A DNA stretch of 44,442 bases from Chlamydiota bacterium (GCA_013287215.1 JABDEH010000003.1:1-44442); one strand, 5' to 3'; positions 31,631 to 39,514 are shown, numbered from the stretch's first letter. Program-made: numbers and translations. The notes: generated from the sequence alone by a model not told the origin.

Positions 31631-32827
31631 ATGACATCGTCCATCCGCCTCAGCCTACTTCTCCTCTGGTTCAGCCACCTGTTCATGGATTTTTTTACGG
31701 GGATCTGGCCTATTTATAAAACGATTGCCCAGATCGATCTTGTCCAAGCCGGCATTCTCGCCAGCGCTGCGGGCTTCATGGGAGAAATCCTTCAAGTTTT
31801 TTTTGGCTATTTTTGCGACCGGGGTTACCGGAAGCGGATCCTAATCCCGGGCCTTATCCTCTCCACCTCCATTCTCCTGATCACCGTCTCGGGCGGCTCT
31901 TTTACAGCGTTCCTCTTCCTTTTGCTCCTCATGATCGGATCGGGATCGTTTCACCCGGCCGCTCTCGGGATTACGGGCAGCCTGTCCAAGGTCCGCAAAG
32001 GGCGCGTCATCCTATTCTTTGCTTCCGGAGGCGCAATCGGTTTGGCAATCTCGCAGCTTGTTTTCGCCCACATCTTCGAGGCCTTTCATGGTCAGGCGTT
32101 CATCTTAGCGGTCCCGGTTACCTTGCTGCTCGGGGTCCTTGCCTTTCACCGCTTTCCGCCGCAGGCGGCTATTCCGTCCGGCACCTCGTTCAAAAACTTC
32201 TTCACTCCTCTCCTGGAAGCGCGCAAACCCCTCCTCTTCCTCTACTTTGCCCAAGTCGCCAACCTCGCTCTGTTTGCCGCCTTCGTCTTCCTTCTTCCCG
32301 ATCTGCTCAAGGTGCGCGAGTGCCACTCGTGGCTCTGCATGGGCGGGGGCCATCTCTGTTTCATATTGGGTTCCGCCTTCACCATGGTCCCCGCGGGATT
32401 TTTGTGCGACCGCTACGGACAAAAATCTGTCCTGATCATTGTGCTCGCGTTTGCAATCACTTTGTTTTACGCTTTTTTGCTTTTGCCGGAGCTTTCCTTC
32501 GGGTGGACCCTAGCGCTCCTCTCCACTTTGGGAGCCTTTCTGGGCATTATTAATCCGATCATCGTCTCCTGGGGCCATCGCTTAGTTCCCCAAAATCCGA
32601 GCACCGTGTCCGCCCTCCTGATGGGCTTTGCGTGGTGTATCGCGCACCTCATCTCGTCAGGAGCAAGTTTCCTCACCCAAGTCTTCCCGGAAAATCCAAT
32701 CAGCTTGGCGATCTCGACCATGGGCCTGCTCATGGTCATCTGCTTGCTGATCATCGTCTTCGCTCCCCAGATGCAAAAAGAAAAAGAGCCCGCTGCGGAG
32801 ATCACCGATATTCCCTCGCCGCAATAG
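31631..32827 (+). CDS. MFS transporter, fosmidomycin-resistance (Fsr)-like
   Basis: This 398-residue inner membrane protein has 12 predicted helices. FSHLFMDFFTGIWPIYKTI opens the first helix as in Fsr-type carriers. GYFCDRGYRKRILIPG is the loop motif A of the major facilitator family, repeated in the second half as GFLCDRYGQKSVL. MIGSGSFHPAALGITGSLS is the helix 4 motif of Fsr. It probably exports a small molecule; the substrate cannot be read from sequence. The gene ends at a palindromic GGGCACG repeat pair. Confidence 0.82.
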   Translation: MTSSIRLSLLLLWFSHLFMDFFTGIWPIYKTIAQIDLVQAGILASAAGFMGEILQVFFGYFCDRGYRKRILIPGLILSTSILLITVSGGSFTAFLFLLLLMIGSGSFHPAALGITGSLSKVRKGRVILFFASGGAIGLAISQLVFAHIFEAFHGQAFILAVPVTLLLGVLAFHRFPPQAAIPSGTSFKNFFTPLLEARKPLLFLYFAQVANLALFAAFVFLLPDLLKVRECHSWLCMGGGHLCFILGSAFTMVPAGFLCDRYGQKSVLIIVLAFAITLFYAFLLLPELSFGWTLALLSTLGAFLGIINPIIVSWGHRLVPQNPSTVSALLMGFAWCIAHLISSGASFLTQVFPENPISLAISTMGLLMVICLLIIVFAPQMQKEKEPAAEITDIPSPQ

Positions 32828-32836
32828 CGAGCCTAA

Positions 32837-32922
32837 ACGCGCCCCTGCCCTTGCCCCATTTTCCCTTTATCCCCTTATTTTTTAATTAATTAACTAATTA
32901 ATGGGGCAAAGGCAAGGGCACG
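32837..32922. repeat. Inverted pair of GGGCACG-type repeats after the MFS gene
   Basis: ACGCGCCCCTGCCCTTGCCC (32837-32856) and its near-complement TGGGGCAAAGGCAAGGGCAC (32902-32921) face each other across an AT-rich spacer. The spacer contains the alternating TTAATTAATTAACTAATTAA. The pair can form a 20-bp stem and may end transcription of the MFS gene. The repeat is the same family as at 4090, 6447, 6506 and 11069. Confidence 0.7.
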
Positions 32923-32949
32923 TTTGGGGAAAGGGTCGTCAATTTTCAT

Positions 32950-32978
32950 TTGACACTGGATGGAGATCCAGTTTAAAG
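32950..32978 (+). promoter_or_regulatory. Putative promoter with palindromic spacer before mcsA
   Basis: A perfect TTGACA at 32950 is followed after 17 bases by the weak TTAAAG at 32973. The spacer holds the palindrome CTGGAT-GGAG-ATCCAG (32956-32971), a candidate operator. In other bacteria mcsA-mcsB is under a stress repressor, CtsR; this palindrome does not resemble the CtsR heptad repeat. Confidence 0.4.
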
Positions 32979-32996
32979 AGGGGTAAGAGGAATCCC

Positions 32997-33491
32997 ATGG
33001 CAGAAAGACCCGTCGAGTGCAGCCAGTGCAAAAAAGCGATCAAGACCATTTACAAAGAGATTGTCGATGGGACGCCGCTGTGCTTTGAAATGTGCGCGGC
33101 CTGTCCTGTCCTCGAGCAGAAGCTGCACGGCAGCCCTTCGCAGATGAAGCATCCGCAGATTGGCCTCTGCTGTGAAAGTTGCCGCACCCCGATCGAGGCC
33201 ATTAAGATGGGGCACACTCTCGGGTGCAAGGAGTGCTACGCCGTGTTTGCCGATCTGCTCGTCGACGAACTCATCGCAAGAAAAAAACTGCCGAAGCGGA
33301 CAAAAAAAACAAAGCCGCTCCATTCGGGAAGGTCTCCGCAGCAATCGCAGCACATCCTCCCGATCAACCAACTCTCTACGCTTCACGAGGCTCTCAACGA
33401 CGCCTTGAAAAAAGAGAACTACGAACAAGCGGCGTGGCTGCGCGATCAGATCAAGGCGATTACCGAAAAGGCAGGCCATGGAAAAAACTGA
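32997..33491 (+). CDS. mcsA: McsA-like zinc-finger protein with UVR motif
   Basis: McsA is the activator of the protein arginine kinase McsB in Firmicutes. The 164-residue protein has paired Cys motifs CSQC, CAAC, CESC and CKEC for zinc binding, a basic linker, and a C-terminal UVR motif (LHEALNDALKKENYEQAAWL). The chosen ATG 32997 is preceded by GTAAGAGG. A frame open from 32901 starts inside a dispersed repeat and adds no conserved sequence. The gene overlaps mcsB by 14 bases, as expected for partners. The family arrangement is conserved in Chlamydia (CT676-CT675). Confidence 0.88.
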   Translation: MAERPVECSQCKKAIKTIYKEIVDGTPLCFEMCAACPVLEQKLHGSPSQMKHPQIGLCCESCRTPIEAIKMGHTLGCKECYAVFADLLVDELIARKKLPKRTKKTKPLHSGRSPQQSQHILPINQLSTLHEALNDALKKENYEQAAWLRDQIKAITEKAGHGKN

Positions 33492-34539
33492 GCTCCCACC
33501 CTTTCTCTTCTCCCGAAGCCGTTGGGACGAAAGTGAAAACCCCGTGTGGCCACTATCCACCTTTATCCTGCAAAGAAATTTAAGCTCCCGCCTCTTTCCT
33601 CAAAAAATGGACCAAGCGGAACTGATCAAGACTCAAATTCAAGTGCAAGAGATTGTTCTCAAACATGTCGACAGCGGACACCTATTACCCTCAGAAACGT
33701 TGAGCCCCCTCGATAAAGAATTCCTCTTCGAACATTTTTTCTGCGCGGATAGCTTTCAAAATGCCGGCAAGGGGCAAGCCTTCGTCATCGATCCCACTGC
33801 AAACTTCTTGGCCCAGCTCAACATCTACGACCATCTGCATTTGCAATGCATCGACAACCAAGGCGCCTGGGAGCAAAGTTGGCAGGTGCTTTCCAAATTG
33901 GAGGGCGCTTTAAGCACTACGCTCGACTTCGCTTACTGTCCCAAATTCGGCTACCTCACGGCCGACCCCTCACGCTCCGGCACCGCCCTCACCGCTTCCG
34001 CATATCTGCATCTACCGGCGCTGAACCGGACAGGACAGCTCAAGGAGTGGCTCGACAAAAATAAAGAAGACAGTGTGACTGTGAGAGGACTCCAGGGAAT
34101 ACCGGATGATTTCATCGGAGACTTTCTGGTCCTCTCCAATGCTTTCACGCTCGGGCTTTCGGAAGAGACCATTTTCCACACCCTGCACAACGCAGCGTCA
34201 AAGCTCTCCTTGGCAGAGAAGGCACAAAGAGCACAACTCAAAAAGGAAGCTCCCCTCGAGCTCAAAGATCAAGTCTCGAGAGCTTACGGCCTCGTGATGC
34301 ACTCTTACCAGCTCCACATCAAAGAAGCGCTCGACGCGCTGAGCCTGCTCCAACTCGGCCTCGACCTCGGCTGGATTACGGGAATCACTCACCAGCGGCT
34401 CACCCATCTCTTCTTTCACTGCAGGCGCGCGCATCTTGCGTTCGCTTTCCAAGAAAAAACACTCGACCCAAACGATCTAGCCCGCAAACGGGCCGAATTT
34501 CTCCGTTCCCATTCAACAAAAATCCAGATTGCCATCTAG
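33478..34539 (+). CDS. mcsB: McsB-like protein, catalytic residues lost (pseudokinase)
   Basis: The fold-defining motifs of the phosphagen and protein arginine kinase family are present over 353 residues: FGYLTADPSRSGTAL, ASAYLHLPAL, VRGLQGIPDDF and LVLSNAFTLGLSEETI. However, the catalytic positions differ from McsB. The ATP-binding SSRIRLARNL becomes LSTFILQRNL (residues 26-35), losing two Arg. The NEEDHLR motif becomes NIYDHLH (115-121), losing the acidic pair. The active-site Cys is Asp163 (LTSCP to LTADP), and a following Arg is Thr172. A protein arginine kinase reaction is therefore unlikely. It may act as a scaffold or substrate-binding partner of McsA. The frame is intact and overlaps mcsA, so the gene is maintained. 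Confidence 0.87.
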   Translation: MEKTELPPFLFSRSRWDESENPVWPLSTFILQRNLSSRLFPQKMDQAELIKTQIQVQEIVLKHVDSGHLLPSETLSPLDKEFLFEHFFCADSFQNAGKGQAFVIDPTANFLAQLNIYDHLHLQCIDNQGAWEQSWQVLSKLEGALSTTLDFAYCPKFGYLTADPSRSGTALTASAYLHLPALNRTGQLKEWLDKNKEDSVTVRGLQGIPDDFIGDFLVLSNAFTLGLSEETIFHTLHNAASKLSLAEKAQRAQLKKEAPLELKDQVSRAYGLVMHSYQLHIKEALDALSLLQLGLDLGWITGITHQRLTHLFFHCRRAHLAFAFQEKTLDPNDLARKRAEFLRSHSTKIQIAI

Positions 34540-34560
34540 TGCACCTTGAGGAGCACTAGA
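34535..34560 (+). terminator. Hairpin at the mcsB stop codon
   Basis: TCTAGTGC and GCACTAGA form an 8-bp stem with a 10-base loop. The stop codon TAG is inside the first arm. No T-run follows, so termination is uncertain; the hairpin may instead protect the mRNA end. Confidence 0.45.
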
Positions 34561-34577
34561 CGATCCTGACAAAACGC

Positions 34578-34606
34578 TTGAACTTAATTGCGAAATCGTT
34601 TATCCC
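34578..34606 (+). promoter_or_regulatory. Putative promoter of porin 4
   Basis: TTGAAC (34578) and TATCCC (34601) are 17 bases apart. The leader of about 24 bases contains AGGTGGAG before ATG 34637. The -10 match is moderate. Confidence 0.4.
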
Positions 34607-34636
34607 TTAACTCACAAACCAAAACCAGGTGGAGTT

Positions 34637-35800
34637 ATGATAAAGAAGATCACATTTGCATTAGCGACAACGCTGATTGCCTGTTCCAGTTACGTCCATG
34701 CCGACACAGACGCAGAGATCATGGCGCTCAAACAACGCGTAAAAAGTCTTGAGCAGAGAAAAGAAGGCAACAACCGCGTCACTCCTCCTGCAAGGCCCGA
34801 TGTGAAAGACGGCGCCGACCTGTTCTTTACTGCAGACGCTCTTCTCTGGAGAGCCGCGGAAGACGGTCTTGAATTTGCCGAAGAAACATTTCAAGACACC
34901 AATCACGATTTAGATGATGGCAGAGTCCTCAATCCCGACTTTAAATGGAAATGGGGCTTCCGCGTCGGCGTCGGTTACAACATGCCGCATGATGGTTGGG
35001 ACCTCTATCTCAATTGGGTCCGCTTCACCTCCCGCGACCATAGAGAGAATCGTGTGAATCCTCCGGTTGCTATTGATATGGGCTTAGGCGATCCTGCTCC
35101 CGGTCCCGGCGTCACAACGATGTTCGCAAACGTCGGAAGCAATTCAGCGAACGGGCCGATCACGAATATCCAAAAAGCTAAGACACGCTGGAATTTGAAG
35201 CTCAACCTGCTCGACTTAGAACTCGGCAGAGAGTTTTTTGTCAGCAAATGGCTCACCCTCCGTCCCTTTACTGGCCTGCGAAGCGGTTGGATCGATCAAA
35301 AATTCAACAACCGTTATGCCTTATTACTTCCTACTGGAGCTGATTCTACCGTCTTTGATATCGAACAACGATGCCGTTTCTGGGGGCTCGGAATTCGCGC
35401 AGGGATGAACACGCTATGGAGCCTAGGCTGCGGTTGGGGTATTTATGCCAATGCTGCGATCTCCCTCTTACCCGGTCGTTTTCACGTCCGCTATGATCAA
35501 GATTCCACACAACTTCCTCCTGCAGTCTCTGTAGCCATAGAGACGGATCATGACACAAAAGACCATCTCAGCGTAGCAAGAGCGATCACCGATCTTGCTC
35601 TCGGCCTCCGTTGGGACAAGCTCACCTGCGATGAAGCCTATCATATCGCATTCCGTATCGGATTTGAACAGCACCACTTCTTTGGGCAGAATCAATTCCG
35701 CAACTATGAATATGATACAAATAGCCGTCCTGTTTCAAGAGCCACAATCGGCGACTTGAGCACCTACGGCGTCACCGGTGGTTTTGAGTTCGGGTTCTAA
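34637..35800 (+). CDS. MOMP-like outer membrane porin, coiled-coil N-terminus (paralogue 4)
   Basis: The 387-residue precursor has a signal peptide (MIKKITFALATTLIACSSYV, cleaved after VHA). A short coiled coil follows (EIMALKQRVKSLEQRKEG), then the family barrel with FKWKWGFRVGVGYN, HDGWDLYLNWVRF, LELGREFFVSKWLTLRPFTG and a terminal strand ending GFEFGF. It is closest to porin 3 (14164), some 20 kb away, not to the Cys-rich pair. A strong terminator follows. The clear ribosome site GGTGGAG supports the start. Confidence 0.87.
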   Translation: MIKKITFALATTLIACSSYVHADTDAEIMALKQRVKSLEQRKEGNNRVTPPARPDVKDGADLFFTADALLWRAAEDGLEFAEETFQDTNHDLDDGRVLNPDFKWKWGFRVGVGYNMPHDGWDLYLNWVRFTSRDHRENRVNPPVAIDMGLGDPAPGPGVTTMFANVGSNSANGPITNIQKAKTRWNLKLNLLDLELGREFFVSKWLTLRPFTGLRSGWIDQKFNNRYALLLPTGADSTVFDIEQRCRFWGLGIRAGMNTLWSLGCGWGIYANAAISLLPGRFHVRYDQDSTQLPPAVSVAIETDHDTKDHLSVARAITDLALGLRWDKLTCDEAYHIAFRIGFEQHHFFGQNQFRNYEYDTNSRPVSRATIGDLSTYGVTGGFEFGF

Positions 35801-35828
35801 ATTTGTTCCTTGTTTGAGTATCTTGCTG

Positions 35829-35866
35829 AGGAGGCCTAAAAGAAGTATTTAGGCCTCCTTTTCTTT
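35829..35866 (+). terminator. Rho-independent terminator after porin 4
   Basis: AGGAGGCCTAAA and TTTAGGCCTCCT form a perfect 12-bp stem with a 7-base loop, followed by TTTTCTTTT. Confidence 0.9.
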
Positions 35867-35884
35867 TCCCGCCTATATTATATT

Positions 35885-37201
35885 ATGCTTATGATCACAG
35901 CCATCTTACTCATGGGCGGCAGCGGCCTCCGCTTTGGCAGCCCCCATCCCAAACAGTTCCACCGCATTTCGGGCAAAAAAATCTATCTCTACACCCTGGA
36001 GCGTTTCCTAGAGACAGAGCTCTTTGATCAAATCCTCCTCGCCTGCCACCCGGACTGGATCAGCTCCGTGGAATCTGATCTCATCCCCTACAACTCCTCC
36101 CGCATTAAGGTCATCGTCGGCGGAGAGACACGGCAGCGCTCTTCCCACCTCGCCCTGCTCGCCTGCCCCGCTTCCGACTACGTCGTGATCCACGACGCCG
36201 TGCGCCCCTTCATCTCCAAGAACATTTTGCACGCGCATGCCGCTGCTGTAAAACTCCACGGCGCGGTCGACACCTGCATCCCTTCTGCAGACACCATCGT
36301 CCACTCCACCTCAGGCGCCCTCATCGACGATATCCCTGTGCGCACGCATTATTTGCGCGGACAGACCCCGCAAAGCTTTGACTATGCCTCCATTCTGCAA
36401 GCTCATGAATCCACTACCCTTGTCAACGCCTCCGATGATTGCCAGCTCATGCTCGCCCAGGGAAAAAACGTGTTCATCGTTGCGGGCGACGAGCACAATC
36501 TGAAAATCACGACAGAGCTTGACCTCTTCATCGCTGAGCAGCTCTTCCGCTTGAAACAAACCCAAACACCTTTCTCCTCTCAGCGCTCACTCCATGGAAA
36601 ACGAATCGCCATCACAGGCGGGACCGGCGGCATTGGCCAAGCGATCTGCGCCTTACTAACCAAAGAGGGAGCGATCCCGGTCGTTATTTCCAGAAGCGCA
36701 AAAGAATTTGCCGCGGATCTCACCTCCGAAGAGGAAGCGCGGCAGTTGTTTGAGACGGTGGGCCCCATTGACGGATTGATCAACAGCTTAGGGCTACTAA
36801 AAGTCGGCGATCTAAAATCCCTTTCCGCCCAAGAGATCCAGACCATGATCTCGGTCAATTTAACCGGGCTCATTTTTAGCTGCAAATGGGCAGAGGTAAA
36901 AGAGGGCGGCCACATCGTCAACATCGCCTCCTCCTCGTATGCCCGCGGCAGAAAAGGATACGCCATCTATTCTTCAGCAAAGGCCGGCGTCGTGAATTTT
37001 TCTCAAGCTTTAGCCGAGGAGCGCCCCGACCTCCGCGTCAACGTCGTCGTCCCTCAACGCACCAACACGGCGATGCGCCAGGCGTGCTTCCCCGACGAAG
37101 CTGCAGACACTCTACTTCCTCCGGAAAAAGTCGCCGAATCGATCATCGACCTGTTGAAACAAACAAACCTAACCGGTTCGATCGTTACATCCGGGGTGTG
37201 A
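35885..37201 (+). CDS. IspD-like cytidylyltransferase fused to a short-chain dehydrogenase (CDP-ribitol synthase-like)
   Basis: The first about 230 residues are an IspD/TarI-type cytidylyltransferase: ITAILLMGGSGLRFG, HPKQFHRISGKKIYLYTLER, VIHDAVRPFIS and TPQSFDYASIL. The rest (about 238-438) is an SDR domain with ITGGTGGIGQAI, an NIASSSY serine region and the catalytic YSSAK at about 362-366. The same order is found in Haemophilus Bcs1, which reduces ribulose 5-phosphate and makes CDP-ribitol. Chlamydial IspD, as I know it, is a single-domain protein of about 220 residues. The product here may therefore be CDP-ribitol or a related CDP-polyol for a surface polymer, with IspD activity as the alternative. 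The start is ATG 35885 or 35891; the second gives the usual N-terminus. Confidence 0.8.
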   Translation: MLMITAILLMGGSGLRFGSPHPKQFHRISGKKIYLYTLERFLETELFDQILLACHPDWISSVESDLIPYNSSRIKVIVGGETRQRSSHLALLACPASDYVVIHDAVRPFISKNILHAHAAAVKLHGAVDTCIPSADTIVHSTSGALIDDIPVRTHYLRGQTPQSFDYASILQAHESTTLVNASDDCQLMLAQGKNVFIVAGDEHNLKITTELDLFIAEQLFRLKQTQTPFSSQRSLHGKRIAITGGTGGIGQAICALLTKEGAIPVVISRSAKEFAADLTSEEEARQLFETVGPIDGLINSLGLLKVGDLKSLSAQEIQTMISVNLTGLIFSCKWAEVKEGGHIVNIASSSYARGRKGYAIYSSAKAGVVNFSQALAEERPDLRVNVVVPQRTNTAMRQACFPDEAADTLLPPEKVAESIIDLLKQTNLTGSIVTSGV

Positions 37202-37271
37202 CAAACGCTCTAAAACGAGCGTTCGTCATAGCAGCGCTGATGCCCTGAAGTTTCATTGCATATGAGAGTCG

Positions 37272-37793
37272 TCATTCTTTTGGAAAATATTTTTGCCAAT
37301 CGGCATTGTATAAACGTGATAAGTGCGCCTTGCCATGAGCCACAAGTATGCAATGGGTGAAAAGTTTTGTTATCGGATCCTTAACAAGATTCGGACGGAG
37401 ATCTTCCAGTTGCCTCATGGCTTCTTCATGAATAGCCTTATGGGCTTCGCTGTCAAGAAGTAGTTGATCGCGAGAACTATCATTTTGGCCAAATGAGTCG
37501 AGCCATAAGCGGAACAGCCGATGCTCTTCATTGACTGCGCTCATAGATTGATCGCATAAATCTTTTTTTGTCTTTTTGAATATGGCACATCTGTCTTCAA
37601 AACCATTTCTCACTTTATGGTAAAAACTCACAACCTGATCCTTGATCTCCATTCCGCTTTTTGCTTGGACCGGAAGTTGTCGCAGGGTGTTTGCCCAAAA
37701 TTCGTCCTGGGATGATAAACTATCAAACTTATCTTCTATTAATTTCCAAACCTGTTGATTCTGATTGTTCCCGCCGAAACAAACCATTGACAT
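37272..37793 (-). CDS. Hypothetical protein
   Basis: I do not recognise this 173-residue protein. It is soluble, helix-rich and charged, with Cys5 and isolated Cys residues but no metal-binding pattern. It is AT-richer than the genes to its left and marks the beginning of the accessory stretch up to 43.2 kb. Its start lies in an AT-rich region shared with the divergent hip locus. The gene is intact and read away from it. Confidence 0.5.
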   Translation of the reverse strand: MSMVCFGGNNQNQQVWKLIEDKFDSLSSQDEFWANTLRQLPVQAKSGMEIKDQVVSFYHKVRNGFEDRCAIFKKTKKDLCDQSMSAVNEEHRLFRLWLDSFGQNDSSRDQLLLDSEAHKAIHEEAMRQLEDLRPNLVKDPITKLFTHCILVAHGKAHLSRLYNADWQKYFPKE

Positions 37794-37923
37794 ATCTATT
37801 CTCCGCTATTGTTTTTACAGAAACAATTATAGATAAATAATACTTATAAATCAATTAAAAGCATTAAAAATATGTAATTAATTACACCTCTCTTCAATTC
37901 GATCGGAATGGCCAACCATCCAA

Positions 37924-38001
37924 AATACTGATTTTACTGCTTTAACAGTAAAAAGCAGATGATTTCCTCTTTTTTCCTAGCATGAATACTGATTTTCTGC
38001 T
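37924..38001 (+). promoter_or_regulatory. Operator region of the hip locus
   Basis: A perfect palindrome TTTTACTG-CTTTAA-CAGTAAAA lies at 37932-37953. The sequence AATACTGATTTTACTGCT (37924-37941) is repeated as AATACTGATTTTCTGCT at 37985-38001, 61 bases on. HipB-type repressors bind such sites in pairs upstream of their own gene. The gap 37794-38024 is otherwise AT-rich and empty. Confidence 0.65.
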
Positions 38002-38024
38002 ATTTTTCCTGTTAGGACGGTAAA

Positions 38025-38273
38025 ATGAAGCAATTTCCTACTTTTAACATTGCGAGAATCGTTAGATTTCATCGCAAAAAGGCGAAACTTACCCAAGCAA
38101 AATTAGCCAAATTGGCAGGCGTTGGGAAAACGGCGGTTTTCGACATCGAAAAAGGCAAAGACAGTATCCAGGTTTCCACTTTATTGGCGGTCTTATATGT
38201 TTTAAATATTCAACTGATCCCGCAAAGCCCTATCATGCACCTCTTTAATCAGGCAGAAAATGAAAAAAGCTAA
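38025..38273 (+). CDS. hipB: HipB-like antitoxin/repressor
   Basis: The 82-residue protein is an Xre-type helix-turn-helix regulator: RFHRKKAKLTQAKLAKLAGV is the first half and TAVFDIEKGKDSIQVSTLLA the recognition half. It starts with AGGACGG upstream and overlaps the next gene by 14 bases. Gene order and the palindromic sites upstream indicate a HipBST operon regulator. Confidence 0.82.
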   Translation: MKQFPTFNIARIVRFHRKKAKLTQAKLAKLAGVGKTAVFDIEKGKDSIQVSTLLAVLYVLNIQLIPQSPIMHLFNQAENEKS

Positions 38274-38571
38274 CGTATTTGTGAACAAGGTTTTGGCCGG
38301 TTACCTAATTGAAATGGAAAAAAGAACACAGTATGAATTCCATTATCTCATGGACTATATAGGACCTTCTATTAGCTTGACCATGCCCACAACACAAAAA
38401 ATTTATTACTTTGATCGCTTCCCCGTTTTTTTTGAAGGGTTTCTCCCGGAGGGGATGATGTTGGAAGCCTTCTTAAAAAAAACGAAAATCGATAGCGATG
38501 ATCTATTTGAACAATTGATGCGCCTCGGCAAAGAATTAGTTGGAGACGTGACCGTCGAGAGGTCTCTATGA
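38260..38571 (+). CDS. hipS: HipS-like protein (HipA N-terminal subdomain)
   Basis: The 103-residue protein corresponds to the N-terminal subdomain of HipA kinases: VFVNKVLAGYLIE, YEFHYLMDYIGPSISLTMP and FDRFPVFFEGFLPEGMMLEA. In three-gene HipBST systems this piece is a separate protein and serves as the antitoxin of the kinase, while HipB mainly regulates. It overlaps hipB by 14 bases and hipT by four (ATGA). Confidence 0.8.
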   Translation: MKKANVFVNKVLAGYLIEMEKRTQYEFHYLMDYIGPSISLTMPTTQKIYYFDRFPVFFEGFLPEGMMLEAFLKKTKIDSDDLFEQLMRLGKELVGDVTVERSL

Positions 38572-39500
38572 ATCGATGCCCCATCACCTATTTACCCATA
38601 AAATCTGGCCGCTATTCTAAAGAGGGCCTTCGTATTCTTTCACCAAAACTGAATAATCTCAAAGATTTTCCTTATGGAGAAGCAAAACAATTAGAATTAT
38701 TGCTCGACTACTCAGATAAACTTTCCTTTTCGGGTGTTCAACCAAAACTTGGAGCCAAATTAAACATCCAAGATGAAATCTTTGAAGTTGTCCGTTCTGG
38801 AGGGGCTTTTTTACTGAAGCTTCCAAGAGCTCTCTACGCTGAGCTTCCGCAAAACGAAGATCTAACGATGAAATTGGCCAAACATGCGCTCATCAACATT
38901 CCGAAACATGGAATGATCTACGCAAAGGATCATTCTCTTGTTTATTTCATTGAACGATTCGACCGTGCGCCAAAAAAAAGGATTCATGTAGAAGATTTTG
39001 GGCAACTCCTAGGTCTACCGCGAGAAAAAAAATATGATTCTAGTATGGAGAAAATCTGCACGGTCATCGATCGATTTTGTACATTTCCTCTCATTGAAAA
39101 GGAGAAACTGTTCCGCCTAACCCTATTCAATTTTTTGGTCGGAAACGAGGACATGCACCTCAAAAATTTCTCTCTCATCACTAAAGATGGAATCACAGAG
39201 TTATCTCCAGCTTATGATTTGGTTAATTCATCCATCGTTATGAAAACAAAAGAAGAAATCGCCCTTTCCCTCAATGGCAAAAAATCCAACCTAAAAAAAT
39301 CTGATTTGATCGATTATTTTGGCAAAGAACGTCTAGGCTTGAGCGATGCCAGTATTAAAGAGATTCTCGACAGCCTACACTCATCTTTGCCCGAGTGGAA
39401 AAAATTAATCGGTATTTCGTTCCTGTCGGAACCAAAGAAAAATGCATATCTACATTTAGTTGAAGAGCGGTCAGCTCGATTATTTGGCGACATAATCTAA
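38568..39500 (+). CDS. hipT: HipT-like serine/threonine kinase toxin
   Basis: The 310-residue protein is the kinase core of the HipA family, without the N-terminal subdomain. KLSFSGVQPKLGAKL forms the Gly-rich loop with a Ser-x-Ser pair (Ser53, Ser55), the position of autophosphorylation in HipT. The catalytic loop is FLVGNEDMHLKNFSLI (Asp195, Asn200) and the metal-binding motif is SPAYDLVNS (Asp217). E. coli HipT phosphorylates tryptophanyl-tRNA synthetase; HipA acts on GltX. The target here is unknown. All catalytic residues are present, so the toxin should be active. Confidence 0.83.
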   Translation: MNRCPITYLPIKSGRYSKEGLRILSPKLNNLKDFPYGEAKQLELLLDYSDKLSFSGVQPKLGAKLNIQDEIFEVVRSGGAFLLKLPRALYAELPQNEDLTMKLAKHALINIPKHGMIYAKDHSLVYFIERFDRAPKKRIHVEDFGQLLGLPREKKYDSSMEKICTVIDRFCTFPLIEKEKLFRLTLFNFLVGNEDMHLKNFSLITKDGITELSPAYDLVNSSIVMKTKEEIALSLNGKKSNLKKSDLIDYFGKERLGLSDASIKEILDSLHSSLPEWKKLIGISFLSEPKKNAYLHLVEERSARLFGDII

Positions 39501-39514
39501 TGCTGGTCAGTTGT

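Noticed and set aside
32881-32902. TTAATTAATTAACTAATTAA as an origin or AT-rich regulatory site
   Set aside because: It is simply the AT-rich loop between two inverted repeats; no DnaA boxes or iterons are seen nearby.
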